Positions 41,685-50,933 of a stretch of DNA of 64,000 bases are shown here, in pieces (positions within the stretch are counted from its first letter, which is position 1; each line of letters starts with the position of its first letter). The stretch spans positions 12,768 to 76,767 of the forward strand of contig CBFHMG010000011.1 in assembly GCA_965656935.1 (NCBI GenBank), given 5' to 3'. Source of the DNA: M30B80 sp965656935 (GTDB lineage Bacteria > Pseudomonadota > Alphaproteobacteria > Rhodobacterales > Rhodobacteraceae). Position numbers and translations under genes: made by a program. The notes below the pieces were generated by a model. The model had not been told where the DNA came from, searched no databases, and worked only from the letters and a program-made list of their open reading frames with translations.

Positions 41685-42365
41685 ATGGTCCGCAGGATGA
41701 TCCTGCCTTTGGTCTTCGGCGTGATTGGCGCGGCTATTCTGATCTCGCTCGGGGTTTGGCAATTGCAAAGGCTGGCATGGAAAGAAGCCGTGCTGACTGA
41801 GATTGACGCGCGCATTCTGGCCGAGCCCGTGGCGATCCCCGAATTGGAGGCGCTTGACCCCGAGCGGGACCGCTATTTGCCCGTTTCGGCCAGCGGGACT
41901 TTGGGCGCGGATTATATCCGCGTTTTGGTGAGCCAGAAAATCCAAGGGCCGGGCTACAGGATCATCGCGCCATTCGAGATCGGGGGACGTGTTATCCTGC
42001 TGGATCGGGGGATCATTTCCACCCGTGCCGAGATACCGCCTGCCCCTGAGGGGCGCTTGGATGTTCTGGGAAATCTTCATTGGCCCGATGACCGCAACAG
42101 CTCCACGCCTGAAAATGACATAGACGGCAATTTCTGGTTTGCCCGTGATATCGCGCAAATGGCCGATGTTTTGGGCACCGAACCGATCTTGATGATTGCG
42201 CGCGAGGTTTCGGGGGCCGATTCTGCGATCACGCCTTTCCCAGTGGACAGCAGTTCTATCCCCAATGACCATCTGCAATATGTAATTACATGGTTTTCGC
42301 TGGCTTTCATCTGGTTGGGGATGACAGGCTATCTTCTGTGGCGTATCAGGCAGCGGACGGTTTGA
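41685..42365 (+). CDS. surf1: SURF1-family cytochrome oxidase assembly protein
   Basis: 226 residues with a first helix (about 5-25) and a second near 200-220 (WFSLAFIWLGMTGYLL), enclosing a periplasmic domain with GPGYRIIAPFEI, LDRGIIS and NDHLQYVITWF, the SURF1 pattern. It helps insert heme a into subunit I. ATG 41685 is preceded by GAGGG; a TTG six codons upstream is less likely. thrC starts 11 bases after its stop. Confidence 0.93.
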   Translation: MVRRMILPLVFGVIGAAILISLGVWQLQRLAWKEAVLTEIDARILAEPVAIPELEALDPERDRYLPVSASGTLGADYIRVLVSQKIQGPGYRIIAPFEIGGRVILLDRGIISTRAEIPPAPEGRLDVLGNLHWPDDRNSSTPENDIDGNFWFARDIAQMADVLGTEPILMIAREVSGADSAITPFPVDSSSIPNDHLQYVITWFSLAFIWLGMTGYLLWRIRQRTV

Positions 42366-42375
42366 AGGAAGCTCT

Positions 42376-43761
42376 ATGCGGTATGTTTCGACACGCGGGC
42401 AGGCGCCCGAACTCAGTTTTGAAGAGGCCATGCTGACGGGTCTTGCCCGTGACGGAGGGCTCTATGTTCCTGCGGAAATCCCGCAGATGTCGCAGGGCGA
42501 CATCGCGGCGCTGGCCGGCGTCAGCTATGAAGAGGCCGCGTTCCGCATCATGCGCCCCTTTATCGGCGACACCTTCACCGATGCCGAGTTCCAAGACATT
42601 ATCGCGCAGGCCTATGCCAATTTCGGCCATGATGCGCGTGCGCCGCTCAAACAGCTTGGCGATAATCATTTCCTGCTGGAATTGTTCCACGGGCCGACGC
42701 TGGCCTTCAAAGATTTCGCGATGCAATTGATCGGGCAATTGTTCCAAGCCGCCCTGACACGGCGCGGTGATCGGGTGACTATTGTGGGCGCGACCTCGGG
42801 GGATACGGGCAGTGCCGCAATGGAGGCGTTTCGGGGCCTTGATAATGTGGATGTGTTCATCCTCTTTCCGCATGGTCGTGTCTCGGAGGTGCAGCGCCGC
42901 CAGATGACAACGGTCAGCGAGGCCAATGCCCATGCTTTGGCCATCACAGGCACCTTTGATGACGCGCAGGCGCGTGTGAAGGATATGTTCAATGATTTCG
43001 CCTTTCGCGACGATGTGCGCTTGGCTGGGGTAAACTCGATCAATTGGGCACGCGTGCTGGCGCAGGTTGTGTATTATTTCACCTCCGCGGTCAGCCTTGG
43101 CGCGCCGCATCGCCCCGTCAGCTTCACAGTGCCTACGGGCAATTTCGGTGATATCTTCGCAGGCTATATCGCGCGTTCCATGGGTTTGCCGATTGAAAAG
43201 CTGGTGGTGGCGACCAACCAGAATGACATCCTGCACCGTGCGCTCAGCACGGGGGAATACCGCATGGATGGGGTCAAACCCTCGATCAGCCCGTCTATGG
43301 ATATTCAGGTCAGCTCGAATTTCGAGCGCGCATTGTTCAACGCCTATGGCCGTGACGGCGGGGCGGTGCAGCAATTGATGGATGAGTTGAAGGCAGGCGG
43401 TTTCTCGATCAGCCAAGGCGCGCTGCAGGTTCTGCGGGAAAGCTTTGCCTCGGGCCGCGCCTCGGAAGAAGAAACCTCGGCCATGATCACGCGCGCCCTG
43501 CCGGCTATGGGCGAGCTGCTTTGCCCGCATTCCGCGATTGGCGTGCATGTAGCCGAGCAGCATCTTGGCACCACCCCGATGATCACATTGGCCACGGCGC
43601 ATCCCGCGAAATTCCCTGATGCGGTTGAGGCGGCTTCGGGTATTCGCCCCGATCTGCCACCGCGCATGGGCGATCTGTTTGACCGTGCCGAGCGTGTGAC
43701 CCGCGTTGAAAATGATCTGGATCAGATCGAAGCCCTTATCCGCAAGGAGATCGCCGCTTGA
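42376..43761 (+). CDS. thrC: Threonine synthase
   Basis: 461-residue PLP enzyme turning O-phosphohomoserine into threonine. GPTLAFKDFAMQ holds the Schiff-base lysine; GATSGDTGSAAMEAF binds phosphate. Length suits the long (type II) class. Its stop overlaps the TTG start of the M16 peptidase gene. Confidence 0.95.
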   Translation: MRYVSTRGQAPELSFEEAMLTGLARDGGLYVPAEIPQMSQGDIAALAGVSYEEAAFRIMRPFIGDTFTDAEFQDIIAQAYANFGHDARAPLKQLGDNHFLLELFHGPTLAFKDFAMQLIGQLFQAALTRRGDRVTIVGATSGDTGSAAMEAFRGLDNVDVFILFPHGRVSEVQRRQMTTVSEANAHALAITGTFDDAQARVKDMFNDFAFRDDVRLAGVNSINWARVLAQVVYYFTSAVSLGAPHRPVSFTVPTGNFGDIFAGYIARSMGLPIEKLVVATNQNDILHRALSTGEYRMDGVKPSISPSMDIQVSSNFERALFNAYGRDGGAVQQLMDELKAGGFSISQGALQVLRESFASGRASEEETSAMITRALPAMGELLCPHSAIGVHVAEQHLGTTPMITLATAHPAKFPDAVEAASGIRPDLPPRMGDLFDRAERVTRVENDLDQIEALIRKEIAA

Positions 43762-45020
43762 GCGTGCAACTTCACACCCTGTCCAATGGTCTGCGGATCG
43801 TGACGGAACATATGCCTGGCCTGCAATCCGCCGCGATTGGCGTCTGGGTGAGTGCGGGCGGGCGGCATGAACAGCCTGAGCAAAACGGCATTGCCCATTT
43901 CCTTGAGCATATGGCTTTCAAGGGCACCAAGCGGCGCAGCGCGTTGCAAATTGCCGAAGAGATCGAGGATGTGGGCGGCTATATCAATGCCTATACCTCG
44001 CGCGAGGTAACGGCCTATTACGCGCGTGTCCTGAAAGATGACGTGGCTTTGGCGGTCGATCTGATCTCGGATATCGTGCTCAACCCTGTCTTTGATCCGC
44101 GCGAGATCGAGGTGGAGCGCGGCGTGATCTTGCAGGAGATTGGCCAAGCCGCAGATACGCCTGATGATATCATTTTCGATTGGCTACAGGAACGCGCCTA
44201 TCCAGAACAGCCCCTTGGCCGCACCATCCTTGGTCCGTCCGAGCGGGTGCGCGCCTTTGGACGCGCCGATTTTGATCGTTTCGTGGCCGAGCATTATGGA
44301 CCTGGCCAGTTGATCCTGTCGGCGGCAGGTGCCGTGGATCATGACGAGATCGTGCGTCTGGCCGAAGCCGCCTTTGGCCATATGCCTGCTACCCCGAAAC
44401 TCAACGCCGCACCTGCGCTGTTTCATGGCGGGGAGCATCGCGAGATCAAAGCGCTGGAGCAGGCCCATTTCACCCTCGCCATCGAGGCGCCGGGCTACCG
44501 CTCGGATGATATCTATACCGCGCAGATCTATGCCACCGCTTTGGGCGGCGGCATGTCCTCGCGATTGTTCCAGAAAATCCGCGAAGAGCGGGGCCTGTGC
44601 TACACGATCTATGCGCAGGTTGGGGCGTTTGACGACACAGGCATGCTGACAATCTATGCCGGCACGGGTGAGGAAGATTTGCCCGAACTGGCGGCCCTGA
44701 CCATCGAAGAGCTGAGGCGCTCTACCATGGATATGAGCAGCGCCGAGCTGGAGCGCGCCCGCGCGCAGATGAAGGCGGGCATGTTGATGGGGCTGGAAAG
44801 CCCGTCCTCGCGTGCTGAACGACTGGCGCGTCTGGTTGCGATCTGGAACCGCGTGCCGCCATTGGAAGAAACGGTGGCCCGCGTGGATGCTGTGACGTTG
44901 CAGGGCCTCAAGGATCATGCCATGGAATTGGTCGGATCGCGTAAGGCGGCGATGGCGCTTTATGGCCCCGTTGCCTCAGCACCAGATCTGGCCGAATTGA
45001 CCGAACGTCTGGCGGCCTGA
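43758..45020 (+). CDS. M16 family zinc peptidase (processing-peptidase-like)
   Basis: 420 residues with the inverted zinc motif HFLEH (H47, E50, H51) and a downstream glutamate in EVERGVILQEI, so the catalytic half is intact; the second half is the non-catalytic repeat. Related to the beta subunit of mitochondrial processing peptidase. Target unknown. TTG start at 43758 inside the thrC stop gives MSVQLHTLSNGLRIV, the usual N-terminus. A one-base overlap joins it to the next gene. Confidence 0.9.
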   Translation: MSVQLHTLSNGLRIVTEHMPGLQSAAIGVWVSAGGRHEQPEQNGIAHFLEHMAFKGTKRRSALQIAEEIEDVGGYINAYTSREVTAYYARVLKDDVALAVDLISDIVLNPVFDPREIEVERGVILQEIGQAADTPDDIIFDWLQERAYPEQPLGRTILGPSERVRAFGRADFDRFVAEHYGPGQLILSAAGAVDHDEIVRLAEAAFGHMPATPKLNAAPALFHGGEHREIKALEQAHFTLAIEAPGYRSDDIYTAQIYATALGGGMSSRLFQKIREERGLCYTIYAQVGAFDDTGMLTIYAGTGEEDLPELAALTIEELRRSTMDMSSAELERARAQMKAGMLMGLESPSSRAERLARLVAIWNRVPPLEETVARVDAVTLQGLKDHAMELVGSRKAAMALYGPVASAPDLAELTERLAA

Positions 45021-45604
45021 TGTTGACGCTCAAGCGGAAAATCCAGATCGAGACGGAGCGCATGAGCATGCGTTTGCCGCAGCATTCGGATTTCCGTGAA
45101 TGGGCGGCTCTGCGCCATCTCTCGGCCGAATTCTTGCAACAATGGGAACCCACTTGGGCTTCGGACCATCTGACCCGCAAAAGCTTTACCAACCGTGTCT
45201 ATTGGGCGCAGCGGGCGCTCTCGCAAGGCACGGCAATCCCGCTTTTCCTGATCCGCCGCGAGGATGACGCGCTTTTGGGGGCGGTGACTCTGGATAATAT
45301 CAGGCGCGGCCCTGCACAGGCGGGCACAATCGGCTATTGGATCGGGCAGCCTTTTGCGCGCCAAGGTTATATGCGCGAGGCGGTGACATCGGTGATCCAC
45401 TACGCCTTTACCACGCTTGATCTGTCGCGGATCGAGAGCGCCTGCCTGCCCGAAAACGCGCCCTCGCGCGGCCTGCTTGAGAAATGCGGCTATAAATACG
45501 AGGGTGTGGCGCAAAGCTATCTGCAGATCGACGGGCGCTGGCGCAATCATGTGCTCTATGCCAATCTGCGGGGCGATAGACGCGGCAAGACCGAGGTCGG
45601 ATAA
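45020..45604 (+). CDS. GNAT acetyltransferase (RimJ-like)
   Basis: 194 residues. YWIGQPFARQGYMREAVTSV and IESACLPENAPSRGLLEKCGY are the acetyl-CoA and C-terminal signatures of RimJ-type N-acetyltransferases, which modify ribosomal protein or peptide N-termini. Shares one base with the M16 stop. Same place in relatives after the M16 gene. Confidence 0.87.
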   Translation: MLTLKRKIQIETERMSMRLPQHSDFREWAALRHLSAEFLQQWEPTWASDHLTRKSFTNRVYWAQRALSQGTAIPLFLIRREDDALLGAVTLDNIRRGPAQAGTIGYWIGQPFARQGYMREAVTSVIHYAFTTLDLSRIESACLPENAPSRGLLEKCGYKYEGVAQSYLQIDGRWRNHVLYANLRGDRRGKTEVG

Positions 45605-45661
45605 ATACCTGCCTGCCGAATGAGCCCCTCCTCGCGCCCGTGCCAGTGAAAGAGTGTCCAA

Positions 45662-47065
45662 ATGAGCGATATCCTGAGCCATCTTCACGACATCCTGCCT
45701 GAAGCCGCGTTCCGTGACCCTGCGCCCTCCTATTTGGAGGAGCCGCGCGGGCGGTGGCAGGGGCAGGCCTTGGCCGTGATCGCACCCGCCTCCACCGCAG
45801 AAGTAGCGCAAGTGATCTCGGCCTGCGCGCAATCGGGCACGCCTGTGATCCCTTTTGGCGGGGGCACGGGCCTTGTGGGCGGGCAATTGGCCGAAGGGGG
45901 CGACCCGCCTGTGATCTTGTCACTGGAGCGGATGCGCGCGCTGCGCGACATTGATCCTGCTGGCGGCAATATGGTCGTCGAGGCAGGCGCGATTTTGGAG
46001 GAGGTGCATAATGCCTCTGCTGCCCATGATCTGATCTTCCCGCTGACGCTGGCCTCGCAAGGCTCGGCGCGGATTGGTGGTTTGCTGGCGACCAATGCAG
46101 GCGGGGTGAATGTGATCCGCTATGGCAATGCGCGGGATCTTGTCTTGGGGGTCGAGGCCGTGATGCCCGATGGCAGCATCTATCATGGTCTCTCGCCTTT
46201 GAGAAAAGACAATACGGGCTATGATCTGCGCCATTTGCTGATCGGCTCGGAAGGCACGCTTGGAGTGATCACTGCCGCTTCGCTGCGCTTGTTCCCCAAG
46301 CCTGCCAACACAGGTGCCGCAATGATGGTGGTGCCTGACCCCACGGCCGCCCTTGCCCTGCTGCGCCTTGCCAAAGCGCGGATCGGCGAGGGGATTTCAG
46401 CCTTTGAATTGATTGGCAAAACAGGCCTCGATTTTCTGGATGAGGTTGGCCCCGAAACCCGCCAGCCCTTTGACGCGCGCCCCGAATGGTGCTGTCTGAT
46501 TGATCTGGGTCTGGGCGAGGGGCAATCGCCCGAGGACGCGCTTGAGGCGCTTTTTGCCGAGGCTTTCGAGGCTGATCTGGTCAGCGACGGCGTGATTGCG
46601 CAATCGCAGGCGCAGCGACAGGATTTCTGGGCCCTGCGTGAAAACATCCCCGCCGCCAATCGCAGGATCGGGGCTGTTTCATCACATGATATATCGGTGC
46701 CAATCGCCGCCATTCCTGAATTCATCGCCAGAGCCCCTGACATATTGGCCCAGATCGGCCCGTTCCGTCTGAACTGCTTTGGGCATCTGGGTGATGGGAA
46801 CCTTCACTACAATGTCTTCCCGACCCAAGGGGCGAGCGCGGCCGAGCATCACGGATCGCGCAGCGCGATCAAGCGCGCGATCCATGATCTGGTGCATGAA
46901 TTGGGCGGCTCGGTCAGTGCCGAGCATGGGATCGGGCGGCTAAAGGTTGACGATCTCGAGCGCTATGGCGATCCCGCGAAGCTTGCAGCGATGCGCGCGA
47001 TCAAGGCCGCCCTTGATCCTGCGGGCATCATGAATCCGGGCGCTGTTTTGCGCCAGCTTCCCTGA
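45662..47065 (+). CDS. FAD-linked oxidase, D-2-hydroxyacid type (GlcD-like)
   Basis: 467-residue PCMH-type flavoprotein: FGGGTGLVGGQ FAD loop, SQGSARIGGLLATNAGG and the C-terminal half ending LGGSVSAEHGIGRLKVDDLE with GIMNPGAVL. It resembles GlcD, D-lactate and D-2-hydroxyglutarate dehydrogenases; without glcE/glcF neighbours the substrate is open. Confidence 0.87.
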   Translation: MSDILSHLHDILPEAAFRDPAPSYLEEPRGRWQGQALAVIAPASTAEVAQVISACAQSGTPVIPFGGGTGLVGGQLAEGGDPPVILSLERMRALRDIDPAGGNMVVEAGAILEEVHNASAAHDLIFPLTLASQGSARIGGLLATNAGGVNVIRYGNARDLVLGVEAVMPDGSIYHGLSPLRKDNTGYDLRHLLIGSEGTLGVITAASLRLFPKPANTGAAMMVVPDPTAALALLRLAKARIGEGISAFELIGKTGLDFLDEVGPETRQPFDARPEWCCLIDLGLGEGQSPEDALEALFAEAFEADLVSDGVIAQSQAQRQDFWALRENIPAANRRIGAVSSHDISVPIAAIPEFIARAPDILAQIGPFRLNCFGHLGDGNLHYNVFPTQGASAAEHHGSRSAIKRAIHDLVHELGGSVSAEHGIGRLKVDDLERYGDPAKLAAMRAIKAALDPAGIMNPGAVLRQLP

Positions 47066-47067
47066 TC

Positions 47068-47122
47068 TTCACCTTTCCCCAAATATGACGGGGGGCGTCC
47101 GCAGGACGCGGGGCAGAGCCCC
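47068..47122. repeat. Dispersed repeat, copy E, with two hairpins
   Basis: TTCACCTTTCCCCAAATATG resembles the core of copies A-C on the opposite strand. Next come GCGTCC-GCA-GGACGC (47095-47109) and GGGGC-AGA-GCCCC. It fills the gap between the convergent FAD oxidase and metG and may terminate both. Confidence 0.45.
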
Positions 47123-47128
47123 TACTTC

Positions 47129-48841
47129 CTAACTCCGCACACCCGCAAAGCGCGTCTGCCAATCCTCGCGGTCTTCATCGCTGATTTTTGCGAATAGAAC
47201 CTCGGGCACGGTAAAGCCATGCCCTGCAGGCAGCGCGTTCAAGGCCTCATCCACCGAGCTTGGCCAAGGGGTGTCCTTGGCATCCATTGCCTCAAGCAGT
47301 GTTGCGCTTGCATCGGGGATGAAGGGCGCGGAAAGCGTGGCATAGAAGGGGATCAGGTTAAGCGAGAAACGCACCATCGCAGCGGCGCGCTCGGGGTCTT
47401 CCTTGAAGACCGACCAAGGTGCCGCAGCCTGAAGGTATTCATTGCCCACAACCCAAATCGCCCGCAATTCGGCGGCGGCCTTGCGGATATCCAATGCCTC
47501 CATATGCGATTGATAGGCCTCAAGACGGGTTTGCAGCTCGGCCATCGCACTGGCCTCTTGCTCGCCAAATGCGCCACCTGAGGGGACTTCTTCTCCGAAT
47601 TTCGAGCGGCAGAACTTTGTGATGCGGCTGACGAAATTGCCCAAGACATCGGCAAGGTCTTTATTCACATCCGCTTGGAAGTTCTCCCAAGTAAACTCGG
47701 CGTCCGAGGTCTCGGGCGCATGGCTGAGCAGCCACCAGCGCCAATAATCGGCAGGCAAAATCTCGAGCGCCTGATCCATGAACACACCGCGCCCTTGGCT
47801 GGTCGAGAACTGGCCGCCATCATAATTCAGGTAGTTGAAGGATTTGATGTAATCGACCAGCTTCCAAGGCTCTTTCGAGCCGAGGATCGTGGCAGGGAAG
47901 CTGAGCGTGTGGAACGGCACGTTATCCTTGCCCATGAATTGCACATAGCGCACATCATCCGCGCCTTTATCGGTGCGCCACCAGCGCTCCCAATCCTGGC
48001 CTTTGCCTGCATCGACCCATTCGGCGGCGCAGGCGATATATTCAATCGGCGCATCGAACCACACATAGAAGACCTTGCCTTCCATTCCGGGCCATTCCGC
48101 GTCGCCCTTTTTGACAGGAATACCCCAATCCAGATCCCGCGTGATCCCGCGATCTTGCAAGCCATCACCATCATTGAGCCATTTCTTCGCAATCGAGGTC
48201 GTCAGCACAGGCCAATCGGTCTTGCCCTCGATCCATGTGCTCAAGGCGTCGCGCATCTGCGACTGGCACAGATAGAGATGCTTGGTCTCGCGCACTTCCA
48301 GATCGGTCGAGCCCGAGATTGCGCTGCGCGGCTCGATCAGATCGGTGGGGTCCAATTGCTTGGTGCAATTCTCGCATTGATCGCCGCGCGCTTTGTCATA
48401 GCTGCAATTGGGGCAGGTGCCCTCGATGTAGCGATCTGGCAGGAAGCGGCCATCGGCATGGGAATAGACCTGACGCTCGCTGACTTCGCGGATCAAACCC
48501 GCCTCGGCCAAACGGCCTGCGAAATGCTGGGTCAATCGGTGGTTCTGCGCGCTTGAGGAGCGCCCGAAATGATCAAAGCTCAAGCGGAAGCCCTGCGCGA
48601 TCTCGGCCTGCACCTCATGCATCTCGGCGCAATATTCCTCAACCGGTTTGCCCGCTTTGGCCGCCGCCAATTCGGCGGGCGTGCCATGCTCGTCGGTGGC
48701 GCAAAGAAACAGCACCTCATTGCCGCGCGCACGCATGTATCGGGCATAGAGATCGGCCGGAAGCTGGCTTCCGATCAGATTGCCCAAATGCTTGATCCCG
48801 TTGATATAGGGAATTGCCGAAGTGATGAGAATACGTGCCAT
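47129..48841 (-). CDS. metG: Methionyl-tRNA synthetase
   Basis: 570-residue class I synthetase with HLGN at the HIGH position (near 20) and four zinc cysteines (CPNC and CENC). The KMSKS-equivalent loop reads QFSTS (about residue 342), with Gln where the first lysine is expected. It lacks the C-terminal dimerisation domain, as in many alphaproteobacteria. Starts from ATG 48841 on the minus strand. Confidence 0.95.
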   Translation of the reverse strand: MARILITSAIPYINGIKHLGNLIGSQLPADLYARYMRARGNEVLFLCATDEHGTPAELAAAKAGKPVEEYCAEMHEVQAEIAQGFRLSFDHFGRSSSAQNHRLTQHFAGRLAEAGLIREVSERQVYSHADGRFLPDRYIEGTCPNCSYDKARGDQCENCTKQLDPTDLIEPRSAISGSTDLEVRETKHLYLCQSQMRDALSTWIEGKTDWPVLTTSIAKKWLNDGDGLQDRGITRDLDWGIPVKKGDAEWPGMEGKVFYVWFDAPIEYIACAAEWVDAGKGQDWERWWRTDKGADDVRYVQFMGKDNVPFHTLSFPATILGSKEPWKLVDYIKSFNYLNYDGGQFSTSQGRGVFMDQALEILPADYWRWWLLSHAPETSDAEFTWENFQADVNKDLADVLGNFVSRITKFCRSKFGEEVPSGGAFGEQEASAMAELQTRLEAYQSHMEALDIRKAAAELRAIWVVGNEYLQAAAPWSVFKEDPERAAAMVRFSLNLIPFYATLSAPFIPDASATLLEAMDAKDTPWPSSVDEALNALPAGHGFTVPEVLFAKISDEDREDWQTRFAGVRS

Positions 48842-48946
48842 GAGCTTTGTCCTGCTTGTCTTGCGCGGGGATTAGCGCATCACGCCAGACAAGGCCAGAT
48901 GTGATGCAAAAACTGGCTGTAAATCAGGCGTGGCGCCTATGCGCGG

Positions 48947-49822
48947 TCACGCGCCGTCCCAACGTTTGAGCAGCCAATACCATTGCTCGGGGTTGGCCAT
49001 GATTTTCTCCGACAGGCTGTCATTGAAGGCCCGCGTCATGGTCTCGGCATCGCTATGGGGGATGGGGGGCTGAAATTCGACTTGGAAGGCATTGCCGTCC
49101 TCGATCCGAATGCCATAGGCGGGGATCATCGGAATGTCGTATTTCAAGGCCAGCTGTGCCGCCGAAAGCGAGGTCAGCGCGTCATGCCCAAGGAAGGGCA
49201 GGCGCACGCCTTCTGAATATTTCTCGTCGAGCAGGATCGAAATGATACCGCCCTTCCGCAAGTGACGCACAAGCGCCATGGTGCCCACACGGCCCGTTGC
49301 CAGAATGGGCATGCCGCCTGCCTCAATCCCTGCGCGAATGCGGCGCTCGTAATGGCGGTTCTTTTGCGGGCGATAGACCGCGCCACTTTCCAAGCCGTGC
49401 ATTTTGATTACCGAGCGGATCGCCTCCCATTGGCCGAAATGGCCCGAGACGATGATCACACCCTTGCCCGCCGCCTGCGCCTCTTTCAGCGCGTCAAGGC
49501 CAGGGCCCGAGACATGGAATTTATGGTGATGGGTCTGGAATTCGGCATCATGGTAAATCTCGAATAAGGTCCGCCCCATATGGCGACCCATTTCCTGACC
49601 CAGCTTGAGGCGTGCCTTGCGGGGCATATCGGGAAAAACCCGCCGCGCCTCGCAGTCAAAGCGGCGCCTTGCCAGCGGGAACCAGCGCAAGACGGTGGCA
49701 ACAGTTGTCCCCAAGGCCCGCGAGCGCAGATCGAAGGCGCGCCAACGCATTGCGGTCAGCGCGGACCACAGCGGGAAATATCGTGCATGAGACAGGAGGG
49801 ATTTTATCGACGTCGAAATCAT
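48947..49822 (-). CDS. Lysophospholipid/lauroyl acyltransferase (LpxL/HtrB family)
   Basis: 291-residue membrane-associated acyltransferase. GHFGQWEA is the HX4E motif, IISILLDEKYSEGVRLPFLG the substrate loop, and YWLLKRW ends the family. Related enzymes add secondary acyl chains to lipid A or acylate ornithine/lyso lipids. N-terminal amphipathic/hydrophobic stretch anchors it. Substrate is not fixed by sequence. Confidence 0.87.
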   Translation of the reverse strand: MISTSIKSLLSHARYFPLWSALTAMRWRAFDLRSRALGTTVATVLRWFPLARRRFDCEARRVFPDMPRKARLKLGQEMGRHMGRTLFEIYHDAEFQTHHHKFHVSGPGLDALKEAQAAGKGVIIVSGHFGQWEAIRSVIKMHGLESGAVYRPQKNRHYERRIRAGIEAGGMPILATGRVGTMALVRHLRKGGIISILLDEKYSEGVRLPFLGHDALTSLSAAQLALKYDIPMIPAYGIRIEDGNAFQVEFQPPIPHSDAETMTRAFNDSLSEKIMANPEQWYWLLKRWDGA

Positions 49823-50140
49823 GGCTCTCTATGAGCGCGATTGCAGCCAAGACCAAGCGGAAAATCTGAGGCAGGTTGTCCGTTTGAGGATTTTTTTGGC
49901 GGGGCGCTAGGGCGGGGCTTGGGAGCAGCTGTGCGGACTTTGTAGAGCTGCGCGCGCGGAACAAGGCCGAAGGCCGCCGCGCGATCGCCAGACCGCCCCC
50001 CGGGGCTGGCGATCCGAACCAACGCCAGCTCCTAACTCCCGCATCCCCCCTATCCCGCATGTTTTCGCTGGACTGCGCCTTTCGCGCGCCTAGGTTGAGC
50101 ATTGCCTGAGGCGATGCCTCCCTGACCAGATGAGTGCGCC
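49823..50140. other. Gene-free gap of about 318 bases
   Basis: I see no convincing gene on either strand; minus-strand frames here have non-coding composition. The stretch is very G+C-rich and contains the inverted repeat at 49983-50014. The promoter and ribosome site of the gene at 50141 must lie in its last part. Confidence 0.6.
49983..50014. repeat. Inverted repeat GATCGCCAG/CTGGCGATC
   Basis: Nine-base arms with a 14-base loop containing CCCCCCGGGG. In the gap before the gene at 50141. May be a REP-like element or a terminator without T-run. Confidence 0.55.
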
Positions 50141-50848
50141 ATGACCGATCCTCGCCCCGTTTTGCTGCTTGGCAGCGCGCCCTCGGCCGAGGTGTGCCAA
50201 GAGTGGTCCAAGGATGAATTCTCGGCGATTGTAGCAATCAATAATGCGTGGCGGATTAGGCCTGATTGGGATTACAACATCTTCCCTGATGATTTCCCCG
50301 AAGAGCGCCGCCCAGATGCTGTGCAGGATGGGCAGCGCATTGTGACCTCCGAGGCCTATGTGCCTGCCAATAACCAGTTTGGTGGCATCGTTTATGCGGG
50401 CGGCACCATGGTGTTTTCGGCGGGCTATTGGGTGCTGGCGTCGCTACGACCTGCGGCGATTGTGGTGGTGGGGTGTGACATGGTCTATCCCAAATCGGGC
50501 AAAACGCATTTCTATGGCACAGGCACTGCCGATCCCCTGCGGCAAGACCCAAGCTTGCGCAATCTCGAAGCGAAATCGGCGCGGTTGATGTATCACGCGG
50601 CCTCACAAGGCTGCCTTTGTTTCCGAGCGCCCGAGGGCGAGAGCCGCTTGGTCTTCCCGCTTTGGACAGGCGCTGTATCCGCCTGCGCGCCCCAACCCGA
50701 CCACGCAGAGGCCAAAGCGGCGCAAGCCCTTGAGGCTGAGGCGGGCTATGTCGTGCCCTCGGGCCGGTATTGGGACGCGCAGGCGCAGTTTTCGCTGCCC
50801 AAAATCGATGCAATCGATACCCATTGGCAGGCCACTTATCCCGATTGA
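50141..50848 (+). CDS. Unknown protein, sugar-transferase-like
   Basis: 235 residues. The opening VLLLGSAPSAEVCQEW, followed by IVAINNAWRI, and VVVGCDMVYPKSGKTHFYG, resemble the nucleotide-sugar side of DUF115/sialyltransferase-like (GT29/GT42) proteins, where such loops bind CMP-sugar. The match is by eye and weak. The amidinotransferase start is 86 bases on, same strand. Confidence 0.55.
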   Translation: MTDPRPVLLLGSAPSAEVCQEWSKDEFSAIVAINNAWRIRPDWDYNIFPDDFPEERRPDAVQDGQRIVTSEAYVPANNQFGGIVYAGGTMVFSAGYWVLASLRPAAIVVVGCDMVYPKSGKTHFYGTGTADPLRQDPSLRNLEAKSARLMYHAASQGCLCFRAPEGESRLVFPLWTGAVSACAPQPDHAEAKAAQALEAEAGYVVPSGRYWDAQAQFSLPKIDAIDTHWQATYPD

Positions 50849-50933
50849 GCAAAGGGCCTGATCTGGCCGCTTGTGCAGCTTGTTTTTTGTTCCTAGAAAG
50901 CCTGGTCCGATTGCTATCTGGAGGGAGCGCGCG

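Noticed and set aside
42346..43602. Minus-strand frame of 418 codons opposite thrC
   Set aside because: Shadow of threonine synthase with no recognisable fold.
49656..50237. Minus-strand frame in the gap before 50141
   Set aside because: Overlaps the acyltransferase start and lacks coding composition or a ribosome site.
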